A stretch of 64,000 nt of DNA, taken from positions 1,488,001-1,552,000 of the forward strand of contig CANLXH010000001.1 in assembly GCA_947495075.1 (NCBI GenBank), in the 5' to 3' direction. Source of the stretch: an uncultured Croceitalea sp. GTDB lineage: Bacteria; Bacteroidota; Bacteroidia; Flavobacteriales; Flavobacteriaceae. Of this stretch, positions 1-8,777 are shown one piece after another; the first letter of the stretch is position 1, and each line of letters starts with the position of its first letter. A program made the position numbers and the translations under genes. The notes beneath the pieces were generated by a model, which did no database searches, was not told the origin of the DNA, and saw only the letters and a list, made by a program, of their open reading frames with translations.

Positions 1-1042
1 ACGCACGCAGTTGGTAGTAACTGGAAGTAATATTATCCATATCCGCATTCATTACAAATGGTTCTGTCTGTCTAAATAGATTTTTAAATTTAAAATCTCC
101 TCGTATGCCTGTATTATCTGATCTAAGAATCAAGTCTTTGACCAATAAGTTGTTTAAAACCCCTTCAGCCTTAGTAGAAAAAAGTGCTGTAATTCCAGTT
201 CCAAACTCATTAAAGTAAGTATTTACCTCATTAAAAGCTATTGTTGATTCATTGAATTCTGCACTAACCCTTACCTTATCTAAAAAGTCTGCAAAATCCT
301 CTCTATTGTAATCAAAAACAAGGCTTCCGTTAAGTTTAGATTCATCAGTTTCTATAACCATCGCATCAAAGCGCATTTGCTCTTTTGTGTATTTAAAATC
401 TGTAGCTAAATCTTTAATTTTTAAACCTCGCTTACTAAGCAGTGATAAGTTATCTATCTCTAAAGTTACTTCTGGACCAATAATTTGAAAATTGCTTGCG
501 CTAACTTCTAATTCATTAAAATTTAAAACAGTAGGAGTATCTAAGTTTTCATCAGACAGTTTAAATCTACTTTCAGATAAGGTAATTTCTGATGAAGACA
601 TAAAAAAAGGTGGCGTACCTGGTTTTCTAGGCTTGCCGTCATCTAATTTATCTACAAACACATCAAGATTAGTTTCTTCTTCACCCTTATATGTTTTCAT
701 ATTAAAATAAAGCTTGTCTACTTCAATATCACCAAACTCTAAGCTTCCATTTATCATATTTCGAATACTTAAAACCGATGTGGTAAGCTTGTGAATACTT
801 ATTAATGTATCTTGTTTATAATCCTCAACATAAATGCCTTTAACATCAGTACTCATAGAAAAAGGAGAGAATTTAACACGCTCTATATTAATGTTAGTGC
901 CAAACTCTTCATTAATGTTATCCGTAGCGTATCTAGCAATTCGCGTTTGAACAAAGGGCGAGGAAAATACTATAGAAATTAAAACTCCTAAAATGAGTAG
1001 AACCAAAATGGCTCTGAGTAGTATTTTTTTGAGTTTTTTGAT
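1..1042 (-). CDS. tamB: TamB/DUF490-like translocation and assembly module protein, N-terminal part (runs off the left edge)
   Basis: The minus strand is open from about 1042 to the window edge. It begins with a basic stretch and one hydrophobic anchor (KKLKKILLRAILVLLILG), followed by SSPFVQTRIARYATDNINEE and then beta-rich sequence with the phrase VKGIYVEDYKQDTLI. This is the usual N-terminus of TamB/AsmA-like proteins, which span the periplasm and help insert outer-membrane proteins or move lipids. Divergent placement against tsaD is common in Flavobacteriaceae (family knowledge). The start is odd: an in-frame TAA precedes the basic stretch, and no ATG or GTG follows until well inside the protein. 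Only ATC (1042), ATA, ATT, or a TTG at 1006 that would remove the basic residues, are available. The C-terminal part lies outside the window. Confidence 0.8.
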   Translation of the reverse strand, partial: MKKLKKILLRAILVLLILGVLISIVFSSPFVQTRIARYATDNINEEFGTNINIERVKFSPFSMSTDVKGIYVEDYKQDTLISIHKLTTSVLSIRNMINGSLEFGDIEVDKLYFNMKTYKGEEETNLDVFVDKLDDGKPRKPGTPPFFMSSSEITLSESRFKLSDENLDTPTVLNFNELEVSASNFQIIGPEVTLEIDNLSLLSKRGLKIKDLATDFKYTKEQMRFDAMVIETDESKLNGSLVFDYNREDFADFLDKVRVSAEFNESTIAFNEVNTYFNEFGTGITALFSTKAEGVLNNLLVKDLILRSDNTGIRGDFKFKNLFRQTEPFVMNADMDNITSSYYQLRA

Positions 1043-1064
1043 AGCCTTTTACCGTTTATCTTTG
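1038..1064 (+). promoter_or_regulatory. Bacteroidota-type promoter for tsaD
   Basis: TATCTTTG at 1057-1064 is a perfect match to the TAnnTTTG -7 element of Bacteroidota. A TTG at 1038-1040 can serve as the -33 element, although the 16-nt spacer is a little short. The tsaD GTG start follows 27 nt later. The element overlaps the 5' end of the divergent tamB-like gene. Confidence 0.5.
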
Positions 1065-1090
1065 TGTATTCAACTTTTGTTCCAAAATAG

Positions 1091-2125
1091 GTGAAAAATC
1101 AAGAAAATTTTATTCTAGCAATTGAATCATCCTGCGATGATACATCGGCCGCGGTACTTTGCAATAAAAAAGTGCTTAGTAACGTAGTCGCAACGCAAGA
1201 AATACACAAAAAATATGGTGGTGTTGTACCTGAGTTAGCATCGAGGGCACATCAACAAAATATAGTTCCAGTTGTACATCAGGCATTGGCTCAGGCAAAT
1301 ATCGATAAAAAACAACTATCAGCCATAGCATTTACTAGAGGACCTGGGCTTATGGGTTCTTTATTGGTAGGAACTTCTTTTGCTAAATCCTTAGCACTAG
1401 GTCTAAACATTCCTTTAATAGAGGTGAACCATATGCAAGCGCATATTTTGGCACATTTTATAGAAGATGAGGCACAAAAAGCTCCCAAATTCCCTTTTCT
1501 TGGAATGACTATCAGTGGAGGGCATACTCAAATTGTATTGGTTAAGGATTATTTTGATATGGAAATTCTTGGTGAAACCTTGGATGATGCTGTTGGCGAA
1601 GCTTTTGATAAAAGTGCCAAATTACTTGGGTTGCCTTATCCTGGTGGTCCTTTGGTAGACAAACATGCAAAATTGGGTGATGAAAAAGCTTTTGAATTTC
1701 CTAAACCAAAAGTTCCCGGCTTAAACTTCAGTTTTAGTGGACTTAAAACCAGTATTCTTTACTTTATTCAAAAAAAAACCAAAGAAAATCCTGAATTTAT
1801 CAATAAAAATATAGATGACATCTGTGCATCTATCCAGTTTACCATTTTAGAAATTCTAATGGATAAATTAAAGCTTGCTGTAGAACAAACAGGAATAAAG
1901 CAAATAGCTATTGGAGGAGGTGTTGCCGCTAACTCTGGAATACGTGACCGTTTAGAAAATGCAAAAAACAAACTAGGTTGGACAACGTATATTCCAAAAT
2001 TTGCCTATTGTACAGATAATGCAGCTATGATTGGCATTGTTGGCTATTTAAAGTTCTTAGAAGGAGATTTTGCAAAACAAAATGTTGCGGCTAAGGCCAG
2101 ATATAAAATAAGTAATTCGTATTAA
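1091..2125 (+). CDS. tsaD: tRNA N6-adenosine threonylcarbamoyltransferase TsaD
   Basis: The 344-aa product has the full length of TsaD (Kae1/Qri7 family), which moves the threonylcarbamoyl group from threonylcarbamoyl-AMP onto A37 of ANN-reading tRNAs with TsaB and TsaE. Seen directly: the N-terminal ASKHA nucleotide-binding start (LAIESSCDDTSAAVL), the metal-binding HMQAH pair (HxxxH) near residue 116, GGGVAANS, and the late D of YCTDNAAMIG. The start is GTG at 1091, with the matching promoter just upstream. The following GNAT gene begins at the very next base, so the two are co-transcribed. Confidence 0.97.
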   Translation: MKNQENFILAIESSCDDTSAAVLCNKKVLSNVVATQEIHKKYGGVVPELASRAHQQNIVPVVHQALAQANIDKKQLSAIAFTRGPGLMGSLLVGTSFAKSLALGLNIPLIEVNHMQAHILAHFIEDEAQKAPKFPFLGMTISGGHTQIVLVKDYFDMEILGETLDDAVGEAFDKSAKLLGLPYPGGPLVDKHAKLGDEKAFEFPKPKVPGLNFSFSGLKTSILYFIQKKTKENPEFINKNIDDICASIQFTILEILMDKLKLAVEQTGIKQIAIGGGVAANSGIRDRLENAKNKLGWTTYIPKFAYCTDNAAMIGIVGYLKFLEGDFAKQNVAAKARYKISNSY

Positions 2126-2719
2126 ATGAGTGATTGGTTACAAAGAATAGTACTAGAACTGAATGGAGTAAAACTACTTCCATTAAAAAAAGAACATAAA
2201 AAAGAGTTATTAAAGGCTGCTTCAGATGGTGAACTTTGGAATTTATGGGTTACTTCTGTTCCTTCTAAGGAAAATATTGATAATTATATTGATATAGCGC
2301 TTGAACAGGAAAAATTAAAGAAGTCAATACCTTTTACAGTTGTTGATGCTGCGTCCAATACTATAATTGGTTCCACACGTTATTGCAATATTGAAGCTGA
2401 AAATAAACGATTAGAAATTGGGTATACCTGGTATTCAAAATCATACCAAAGGACTGGTGTAAATACCACATGCAAACTATTGTTATTACAGCATGCTTTT
2501 GAAACATTAGGTGCTGTAGCAGTCGAGTTCCGCACTAACTGGTTTAATTATGCTTCTAGAAAAGCCATTATGCGGTTGGGTGCTAAGCAAGATGGGGTAC
2601 TAAGAAATCATCGACTTAGTGCCGATGGTACGCTTAGGGATACTGTGGTCTTTTCAATAATAAAAAGTGAATGGCCAACAGTGAAAAAATCATTACTTTT
2701 TGAAATAGAAAAATACTAG
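2126..2719 (+). CDS. GNAT family N-acetyltransferase (RimJ/RimL-like)
   Basis: This 197-aa protein has the layout of RimJ/RimL-type GNAT enzymes: an N-terminal LLPLKKEHKKELLKAA segment, the strand IIGSTRYCNIEAENKRLEIG, a YQRTGVNTTCKLLLLQHAFE segment where acetyl-CoA is usually bound, and a C-terminal IMRLGAKQDGVLRNHR. These enzymes acetylate protein N-termini, antibiotics or small amines; the substrate here cannot be told. The ATG directly abuts the tsaD stop codon and rsmE follows 1 nt after its stop, so tsaD-GNAT-rsmE is a tight operon. Confidence 0.85.
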   Translation: MSDWLQRIVLELNGVKLLPLKKEHKKELLKAASDGELWNLWVTSVPSKENIDNYIDIALEQEKLKKSIPFTVVDAASNTIIGSTRYCNIEAENKRLEIGYTWYSKSYQRTGVNTTCKLLLLQHAFETLGAVAVEFRTNWFNYASRKAIMRLGAKQDGVLRNHRLSADGTLRDTVVFSIIKSEWPTVKKSLLFEIEKY

Positions 2720-2720
2720 G

Positions 2721-3425
2721 ATGCAACTCTTTTATAATTCTACACTTGATAATAGTTTTAAGCAGTTTAGTTTCTCATCAGAAGAAAGCAAACACATTGT
2801 TAAAGTATTGCGCAAAAAAGAGAGAGACATTTTAAAAATAACTAACGGAAAAGGGTATTTATTTAATGCCAAGATTTTAGAAGCAAATCCTAAAAAGTGT
2901 AAAGCCCAAATTATTGATACTGAAAAGGTAATTCCAAGGCTACATACATTGCATTTAGCAGTTGCTCCAACTAAAATGAATGACCGTTTTGAATGGTTCT
3001 TAGAAAAAGCCACAGAAATAGGTGTTAATGAAATTACACCCATACTTTGTGACCATTCAGAACGTAAGATTATAAAACAAGAACGATTAGAAAAGGTAGT
3101 ACAATCAGCAATGAAACAGTCTTTACAGACCTATTTGCCAAAACTCAACCCTTTAACTTCTTATCAAGATTTTTTAGAAAATGTAAAGGGAGATTTAAAG
3201 TTTATCGCACATTGCGAAGACGAAGAAAAAGCAGAACTTAAAAGACGCGTCGCAGCCGATAAAGATGTAGTTATTCTAATTGGTCCTGAGGGTGATTTTT
3301 CTACCAAAGAAATAGGTATGGCTTATGAAAAAGGTTTTGTTCCTGTTTCCCTTGGTAGAAATAGATTAAGAACCGAAACCGCAGCTATTTACGCCTGTAC
3401 GGCAGTAGCAATGATAAACAGCTAG
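2721..3425 (+). CDS. rsmE: 16S rRNA (uracil-1498-N3)-methyltransferase RsmE
   Basis: The 234-aa protein is full length for RsmE, a SPOUT-class (trefoil-knot) methyltransferase that makes m3U1498 in helix 44 of 16S rRNA. Visible marks are the N-terminal PUA-like part (SEESKHIVKVLRKKERD), DRFEWFLEKATEIGVNEI, LIGPEGDFS, and the C-terminal knot sequence LGRNRLRTETAA. It is the last gene of the tsaD operon. Its 3' end overlaps the convergent DUF1223 gene by 4 nt. Confidence 0.95.
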   Translation: MQLFYNSTLDNSFKQFSFSSEESKHIVKVLRKKERDILKITNGKGYLFNAKILEANPKKCKAQIIDTEKVIPRLHTLHLAVAPTKMNDRFEWFLEKATEIGVNEITPILCDHSERKIIKQERLEKVVQSAMKQSLQTYLPKLNPLTSYQDFLENVKGDLKFIAHCEDEEKAELKRRVAADKDVVILIGPEGDFSTKEIGMAYEKGFVPVSLGRNRLRTETAAIYACTAVAMINS

Positions 3426-4198
3426 ATACTTACTTTAGCTGCACCAGTAATATCCGCTACTTCATTTTCTGTCACTAACAGTAGTGTAATGCTATCATTT
3501 TCGGCAACAATTGTCGGTATTTGTATCACACCTTTCCCTTTGGGTGCATTAAGCTCAAAATATTGTTCTGCTACTACAATATTGGAGTTTTTTAAAGTTC
3601 TATTTCTGTTCTCACCACGTTTTACAGAAGTAGTCCGCTCATCCAAGACCAAAACCGCGCGTAATTCTTTATCTGCTAGCTCGCCTTTAACCTCATAGCT
3701 AAAAGCAATAGAATTATTATTTTGTTTAGCACTAGAAATAGCTATATTATTTATAGCCTGTAACTTTCCGTATTCTGTGATTTTTGAGGTAAGCTTTGCA
3801 CCATTAGAACCCACAAAATGTTCTTTACCATTTACCACCAACTGTGGTGTATAATTACTTCTATATTGAAATTTTTGATTGTAAAATCGTTGCTTTTTAG
3901 TGTAATTGCTTTGGCTAAATGGGTCTTCCCAGCCAATATAATTCCAGTAGTCTACATGATACGAAAGTGCGAAAACTTTATCAGGGTATTGTTGTTTTAC
4001 TTTATTTAAAAGTACATCTGCTGGGGGGCAGCTTGAGCATCCCTGAGAGGTAAAGAGTTCTAATACAATTACTGGTTCGTAAGTTCCAATCGGTTCAGTA
4101 TCAAGAGTGGTGTTATGACTTCTATTTGATAAACTCATAAAGGTGATTATAAAAATCGATAGCAATGCGAAGGTTGGAATTATGATTTTTTTATACAT
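3422..4198 (-). CDS. Exported DUF1223 thioredoxin-like protein
   Basis: The 258-aa product starts with an N-terminal membrane/signal segment (MYKKIIIPTFALLSIFIITF) followed by VLELFTSQGCSSCPPADVLL, the DUF1223 signature with its CxxC-type cysteines in a thioredoxin-like fold. Next come the conserved SYHVDYWNYIGWEDPFS and TPQLVVNG. DUF1223 proteins are secreted or periplasmic; no activity is established that I can name with confidence. It converges on rsmE and diverges from the DUF4159 gene. Confidence 0.85.
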   Translation of the reverse strand: MYKKIIIPTFALLSIFIITFMSLSNRSHNTTLDTEPIGTYEPVIVLELFTSQGCSSCPPADVLLNKVKQQYPDKVFALSYHVDYWNYIGWEDPFSQSNYTKKQRFYNQKFQYRSNYTPQLVVNGKEHFVGSNGAKLTSKITEYGKLQAINNIAISSAKQNNNSIAFSYEVKGELADKELRAVLVLDERTTSVKRGENRNRTLKNSNIVVAEQYFELNAPKGKGVIQIPTIVAENDSITLLLVTENEVADITGAAKVSI

Positions 4199-4239
4199 GA
4201 AATACCTTATTTTTGATTTTTATAATTATTCGTTTTTAC

Positions 4240-4890
4240 ATGAAGTACCTTACCAGGTTTGCTTTCATTTTAACTTTTTTTGTGATTACCACATCAAAAT
4301 CACAAGAAATTGCCATACTTAAATATGGCGGCGGCGGCGATTGGTACTCTAATCCCACAGCTTTACCTAATCTTATTCGCTTTTGTAATGAAAATATAGA
4401 TACTAAGATTAAGCCCAAACCAGAAACTGTTGAGGCTGGTAGTATTACTATTTTTCAATTCCCTTTTTTACACATGACCGGACATGGTAATGTTTTCTTT
4501 AACGATGAAGAAGCGGAAAACATTCGCACCTACCTTTTATCTGGTGGTTTCCTACATATCGATGATAATTATGGCATGGAGCCCTATTTAAAGCGAGAGC
4601 TTTTAAAAGTTTTCCCAGATAAAAAATTAGAAGAGCTGGGTGCAGACCATCCAATTTTTAATGAAAAGTATAAATTTCCTGAGGGCTTACCTAAAATTCA
4701 TGAACATGACAGTAAGCGTCCACAAGCATTCGGATATTTTCATGAAGGACGATTATTATTGCTTTTTACCTATGAAAGTGATTTGGGTGACGGTTGGGAA
4801 GACCCCTCTGTACATAACGACCCTGAAGCTATACGGCTAAAAGCCTTGCAGATGGGTGCAAATATTGTAGCTTACGCTTTTAAATCTTAA
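4240..4890 (+). CDS. Secreted DUF4159 domain protein
   Basis: The 216-aa protein starts with a cleavable signal peptide (MKYLTRFAFILTFFVITTSKS) followed by the DUF4159 domain: LKYGGGGDWYSNPTALPNLI, FPFLHMTGHGN, YLLSGGFLHIDDNYG and EIYKFPEG-like segments. I chose the ATG at 4240 because the signal peptide begins there; an upstream in-frame TTG at 4213 would add nine hydrophobic residues ahead of it. DUF4159 has a glutamine-amidotransferase-like (ThuA-like) fold and is exported in Bacteroidota; its function is unknown. The next gene follows after 2 nt. Confidence 0.85.
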   Translation: MKYLTRFAFILTFFVITTSKSQEIAILKYGGGGDWYSNPTALPNLIRFCNENIDTKIKPKPETVEAGSITIFQFPFLHMTGHGNVFFNDEEAENIRTYLLSGGFLHIDDNYGMEPYLKRELLKVFPDKKLEELGADHPIFNEKYKFPEGLPKIHEHDSKRPQAFGYFHEGRLLLLFTYESDLGDGWEDPSVHNDPEAIRLKALQMGANIVAYAFKS

Positions 4891-4892
4891 AA

Positions 4893-5993
4893 ATGACCTC
4901 TAAAACCATTGCCAACGGAATCTTAAGAGCAATTCTTATTCTAGTAGCCATCTTTTTATTGGGTTACTTTTTATTCAAAATTCAGTCTGTATTGGCTTAT
5001 TTAGCCATCGCTGCGGTTATAGCTTTGTTAGGCAGGCCCATAGTTTTATTCCTTAGAAGAAAGCTAAAATTTCCTAACCTGTTAGCGGTTATTTTAACTA
5101 TGCTATTAATGTTAGGAGTCTTCATTGGTATTTTAGCCTTGTTTGTTCCGTTAATCAATGAACAAAGTAAAAACCTTTCCTTGTTGGATATAGATGCGCT
5201 TAAAGGAGATATAAACACCCTCTATTTGCAAATAGTAGATTATTTTGGGATTACAACCACCAACGTAAATGAAATTATAGAAGATTCTGAATTAGAGAAA
5301 AATGTTTTAGAAGGGCTTAATTTAAATTTTATTCCAGATTTTTTAAACTCTTTGGTAAATGTATTGAGCAATTTTAGTGTAGGTCTTTTTTCCGTTTTAT
5401 TTATTTCTTTTTTCTTTTTAAAGGATAGCAAATTGTTCCAAAACGGAATTCTAACTTTTGTACCAGATAGCAAAGAAGGGAATATGGTGAAGTCTATTGA
5501 CAAAATAAATAATCTACTCTCAAGATACTTTGGCGGTATACTTTTACAACTGTTTATTTTGTTTGTTATTTATACTATTACATTACTTATTGTCGGTGTA
5601 GAAAATGCCATTGTAATTGCATTTTTATGTGCTCTATTTAACATCATTCCATACGTGGGTCCAATCATTGGTGGAGTGCTTATGATTACCCTTACAATGA
5701 CTAGCAATTTAGGGATGGATTTTAGTAGTGTAATCCTACCTAAAGCACTCTATGTTTTTATCGGATTAACTGTTGGGCAACTAGTGGATAATTTCTTTTC
5801 ACAACCCTTCATTTTTTCTAATTCTGTAAAGTCTCATCCGCTAGAAATCTTCCTAATTATTATTATCGCCGGTCTCCTTTTTGGTGTAATAGGTATGGTC
5901 ATTGCCGTACCAGGATATACCGCGATTAAGGTAATTCTAAAGGAGTTTTTAAGCGATAATAGCTTTGTAAAGAAGCTTACTAAAAATTTATAG
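4893..5993 (+). CDS. AI-2E family transporter (UPF0118 permease)
   Basis: The 366-aa polytopic membrane protein has the AI-2E family layout: two N-terminal helices (ILVAIFLLGYFLFKI; IAAVIALLGRPIVLFL), a third helix, a soluble insert (residues about 90-155), then further helices with the family motif ALFNIIPYVGPIIGG and a C-terminal IGMVIAVPGYTAIKVIL. Members have been linked to autoinducer-2 export and to Na+/H+ exchange, so a specific substrate is not claimed. It probably shares a transcript with the DUF4159 gene. Confidence 0.9.
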   Translation: MTSKTIANGILRAILILVAIFLLGYFLFKIQSVLAYLAIAAVIALLGRPIVLFLRRKLKFPNLLAVILTMLLMLGVFIGILALFVPLINEQSKNLSLLDIDALKGDINTLYLQIVDYFGITTTNVNEIIEDSELEKNVLEGLNLNFIPDFLNSLVNVLSNFSVGLFSVLFISFFFLKDSKLFQNGILTFVPDSKEGNMVKSIDKINNLLSRYFGGILLQLFILFVIYTITLLIVGVENAIVIAFLCALFNIIPYVGPIIGGVLMITLTMTSNLGMDFSSVILPKALYVFIGLTVGQLVDNFFSQPFIFSNSVKSHPLEIFLIIIIAGLLFGVIGMVIAVPGYTAIKVILKEFLSDNSFVKKLTKNL

Positions 5994-6066
5994 TATTAGT
6001 TTTAATAAAAACATATTAAAAACTGGTGTTCAAGAATTTATAAAAAATAATTGGAATGCTGACATC

Positions 6067-7179
6067 ATGTCAGTTTTACTAAAAAAGCAACAATTTGAGG
6101 GTGTTTCTCAAAAAGAACTTGCTGAACAGCTTGAGGCTAAAAAAAAGAGCCAAAACAAACTCCCTACTTGGTTTGCCACTCCACTAATATACTACCCAAA
6201 CAAACTGAATATTGAACAAACAAGCTCAGAACAAACAGCAAAATACAAAGCCGATATAGTGAGGGGAAAATCGCTCATAGATATCACTGGTGGATTTGGA
6301 ATAGACAGTTATTTTTTTTCTCAAAAAATAGACTCAACTATCCATTGTGAAATAGATCAAAATTTATCCAAAATAGCTGCTTATAATTTTAAAATTCTAG
6401 GTGTAGAAAACACCACTTTTAAAACTAAAAATGGAATCGAATTTTTACAGCATTCTAACTTCAAATTTGATTGGATTTTTGCTGACCCTTCCCGCAGAAA
6501 TGACTCCAAAGGAAAAGTGTTCTTATTAAAAGATTGTTTGCCAAATATTCCAGATGAGTTGGATGTAATTTTTGAAAAGACTAAAAATGTCTTGATTAAA
6601 ACTTCTCCTCTTTTAGATATTAAGCAAGGAATTTCTGAACTACAATTTGTAAAAGAAATTCATGTTATCGCTGTAAAAAATGAAGTGAAAGAATTACTCT
6701 GGGTTTTAGAAAAAGGGTATAAAGGTGAGTTGAAAATTAAAACAGTTAATCTTCTTAAAGAAAGTCAACAGAATTTTGACTTTACACTTTCTGAAGAAAA
6801 AACTTCAACTTCTGAATTTGCATCACCTGCCACCTATCTCTACGAACCCAATGCAGCAATTTTAAAATCTGGAGGTTTTAAGGCTGTTGGAAATAGTTTT
6901 AAGCTTCAAAAACTACATGAGCACTCACATTTATACACTTCAAATAGTTTGGTCGACTTTCCTGGGCGTTGTTTTAAGATTAGCAGCGTTATCTCATACA
7001 GCAGAAAGGATATAGCTAAACTTGGTCTTAAAAAAGCGAACGTTACTACACGTAATTTTCCAGAATCTGTATCAACTATCCGTAAAAAACTTAAAATAAT
7101 GGATGGTGGAGAAAATTACTTATTCTTTACTACAGATATAAACAATCAACGAATTGTGATTCATTGTCAAAAAGTTTAA
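6067..7179 (+). CDS. Class I SAM-dependent methyltransferase with C-terminal THUMP-like domain
   Basis: The 370 residues read from the first ATG contain a Rossmann methyltransferase core (LIDITGGFGIDSYFFSQ as SAM motif I, DWIFADPSRR as the catalytic-loop motif) and a C-terminal region resembling the THUMP-like domain of Bacteroidota methyltransferases. RNA is the likely substrate. Coding clearly extends upstream of the ATG: the same frame from about 6004 reads NKNILKTGVQEFIKNNWNAD, the conserved N-terminus of this family. No ATG, GTG, TTG or CTG lies between the upstream stop (5968) and 6067, so the true start may be ATT (5995) or ATA (6013), or there is a sequence error. Confidence 0.85.
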   Translation: MSVLLKKQQFEGVSQKELAEQLEAKKKSQNKLPTWFATPLIYYPNKLNIEQTSSEQTAKYKADIVRGKSLIDITGGFGIDSYFFSQKIDSTIHCEIDQNLSKIAAYNFKILGVENTTFKTKNGIEFLQHSNFKFDWIFADPSRRNDSKGKVFLLKDCLPNIPDELDVIFEKTKNVLIKTSPLLDIKQGISELQFVKEIHVIAVKNEVKELLWVLEKGYKGELKIKTVNLLKESQQNFDFTLSEEKTSTSEFASPATYLYEPNAAILKSGGFKAVGNSFKLQKLHEHSHLYTSNSLVDFPGRCFKISSVISYSRKDIAKLGLKKANVTTRNFPESVSTIRKKLKIMDGGENYLFFTTDINNQRIVIHCQKV

Positions 7180-7389
7180 ATCCTTTAATTCGTTATCTTA
7201 GTTACATATAAAAAATAAGCAAACTAATGTGTTTCCCTACGTTAGCGGTAAGCTGAAATAGATAGCTGCTAAGATGGTAAAGACTGGACAAATGCAAAGA
7301 AAGAGATGATTATATGTGTGAAATATAGCCTGAACCTCAACCGATAAACCCTCTTTTCAAAAGGATAAATAATCTTAAATTAAATATTT

Positions 7390-7815
7390 ATGATAACAAT
7401 AAATCCATACATCTACTTTGATGGAAATTGTGAGGAAGCATTTACTTTTTATGAATCAGTTTTTCGTAAAGAAATCAGCCATATTAGTAAATACAAAGAC
7501 GTATCGAAACCAGAAAGAAATATTTTTCAAGAGTCCGATGACAAAATTATGCATGTCACCTTACCTCTGAGCAAAGAAACAATGCTAAATGGTTCAGATA
7601 ACTCATTAGCATACAAAGAAATGGTACAGTATAAAACCTTTACTCTTATCATTCACACCGATAGCAAAGAAGAGGTTGACCGATTATTTGGTGAGCTTTC
7701 TCAAAACGGACAAATAATAGTACCTGTAGGTTTAACATTCTGGGGGGCTTACTATGGTCAGTGTATTGATACATTTGGCATAAGTTGGAAAATAACTTTA
7801 GCATCAGAAAATTAG
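7390..7815 (+). CDS. VOC-fold protein of the PhnB type
   Basis: The 141-aa protein begins with INPYIYFDGNCEEAFTFYES and ends with FWGAYYGQCIDTFGISWKI. Both are hallmarks of the PhnB / '3-demethylubiquinone methyltransferase' branch of the VOC (glyoxalase) superfamily. Despite the family name these are small metal-fold proteins usually without a proven activity. It stands alone, with 210 nt of unannotated sequence before it and 227 nt after it that contain inverted repeats resembling cassette boundaries. Confidence 0.85.
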   Translation: MITINPYIYFDGNCEEAFTFYESVFRKEISHISKYKDVSKPERNIFQESDDKIMHVTLPLSKETMLNGSDNSLAYKEMVQYKTFTLIIHTDSKEEVDRLFGELSQNGQIIVPVGLTFWGAYYGQCIDTFGISWKITLASEN

Positions 7816-8042
7816 CGTGAATCTTCTATAAATTAGAAAATATGAATCTGTTTTAATAAATACGTTGCGAATGACAAAGAAAAAACCAGTCGCTAACAAC
7901 GTGCCTATAATTTATTGTTAGTAATCAACTACTTACAAAAAATTATCGCAGATTTTCTATTCGGTTTGTATTTGCTGATTTAATTACTGAAACACGCAAC
8001 TATTCATAGCAGAGACTGTCGTATATATCTATTCAACCGCAG

Positions 8043-8777
8043 TTACTCACACTCCCACTTGAAATTAGCAATTTTGGCATTGCTACCTGCCGATAGGTTA
8101 TAATGCCACCATTCTGTACGTATGGACCAAAAGCCATATTTTTCCATGGTTTCTTTAAGGAGTTTTCTATTGTCTAAAATCTCCTGTGGTAAATCTAAGT
8201 TATCGTGGTAGGCTCGCTTGCCAAAGAAGTCAAAATCTGTACCCATATCCAGCTCCTTACCATCTAAATCCACCAGTGTAATATCTACAGCTCCACCTTT
8301 GTTATGGATAGAACCTTTTACCGGGTTTGCCACATACTGTGGGTTAGGGACTATCTCCCACATTTTATATTGCACAGAGTTAGGTCGGTAACAATCAAAG
8401 AATTTAATCTTTACCCCTTTTTCTAGAAATTCAGTATTTGCTTTTACCAAAGCTTTTGCCGTTCTAACCCTAGTATAGCACTCCGCGCAATCATAAACTT
8501 TAGCTTTTAGAAAGTTGTTCTCCGTAGCATAGCGCATATCATATGCAAAATCATGACTAAAGTCTGCCAAACGAACAAAGGTTGTATCAGCGAGACTTTC
8601 AAATGATTTTAAAATTTCCTTTTTTTGTTTAATTCTAGGTTTAGATGTCCCAGCCTGTACAACGGTATCTATTACATCCTTAGTTTCTCTTGGTACAGAA
8701 TCAACGGTGGTTTCTATAGTTTTTTGTTTACAAGAAACTATACACAACATCACTAGAATAAAAACATGAATCTTCAT
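8043..8777 (-). CDS. Lipoprotein D-alanyl-D-alanine dipeptidase (VanX/DdpX, M15D)
   Basis: The start at 8777 gives 244 aa with a lipoprotein signal (MKIHVFILVMLCIVSCKQK). The catalytic part has the M15 zinc-ligand set: SIHNKGGAVDI (SxHxxGxAxD) and TEWWHY (ExxH with the catalytic Glu). These enzymes hydrolyse D-Ala-D-Ala in the periplasm for peptidoglycan turnover; this need not mean vancomycin resistance. The ATG overlaps the stop of the upstream esterase gene (TAATG), indicating translational coupling, so a longer reading extending to 8840 is rejected. Confidence 0.9.
   Translation of the reverse strand: MKIHVFILVMLCIVSCKQKTIETTVDSVPRETKDVIDTVVQAGTSKPRIKQKKEILKSFESLADTTFVRLADFSHDFAYDMRYATENNFLKAKVYDCAECYTRVRTAKALVKANTEFLEKGVKIKFFDCYRPNSVQYKMWEIVPNPQYVANPVKGSIHNKGGAVDITLVDLDGKELDMGTDFDFFGKRAYHDNLDLPQEILDNRKLLKETMEKYGFWSIRTEWWHYNLSAGSNAKIANFKWECE

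Noticed and set aside
8043-8777. Vancomycin resistance cluster
   Set aside because: Only a VanX-type dipeptidase is present, without VanH, a VanA-type ligase or VanRS. M15 dipeptidases are ordinary peptidoglycan-recycling enzymes in Bacteroidota.
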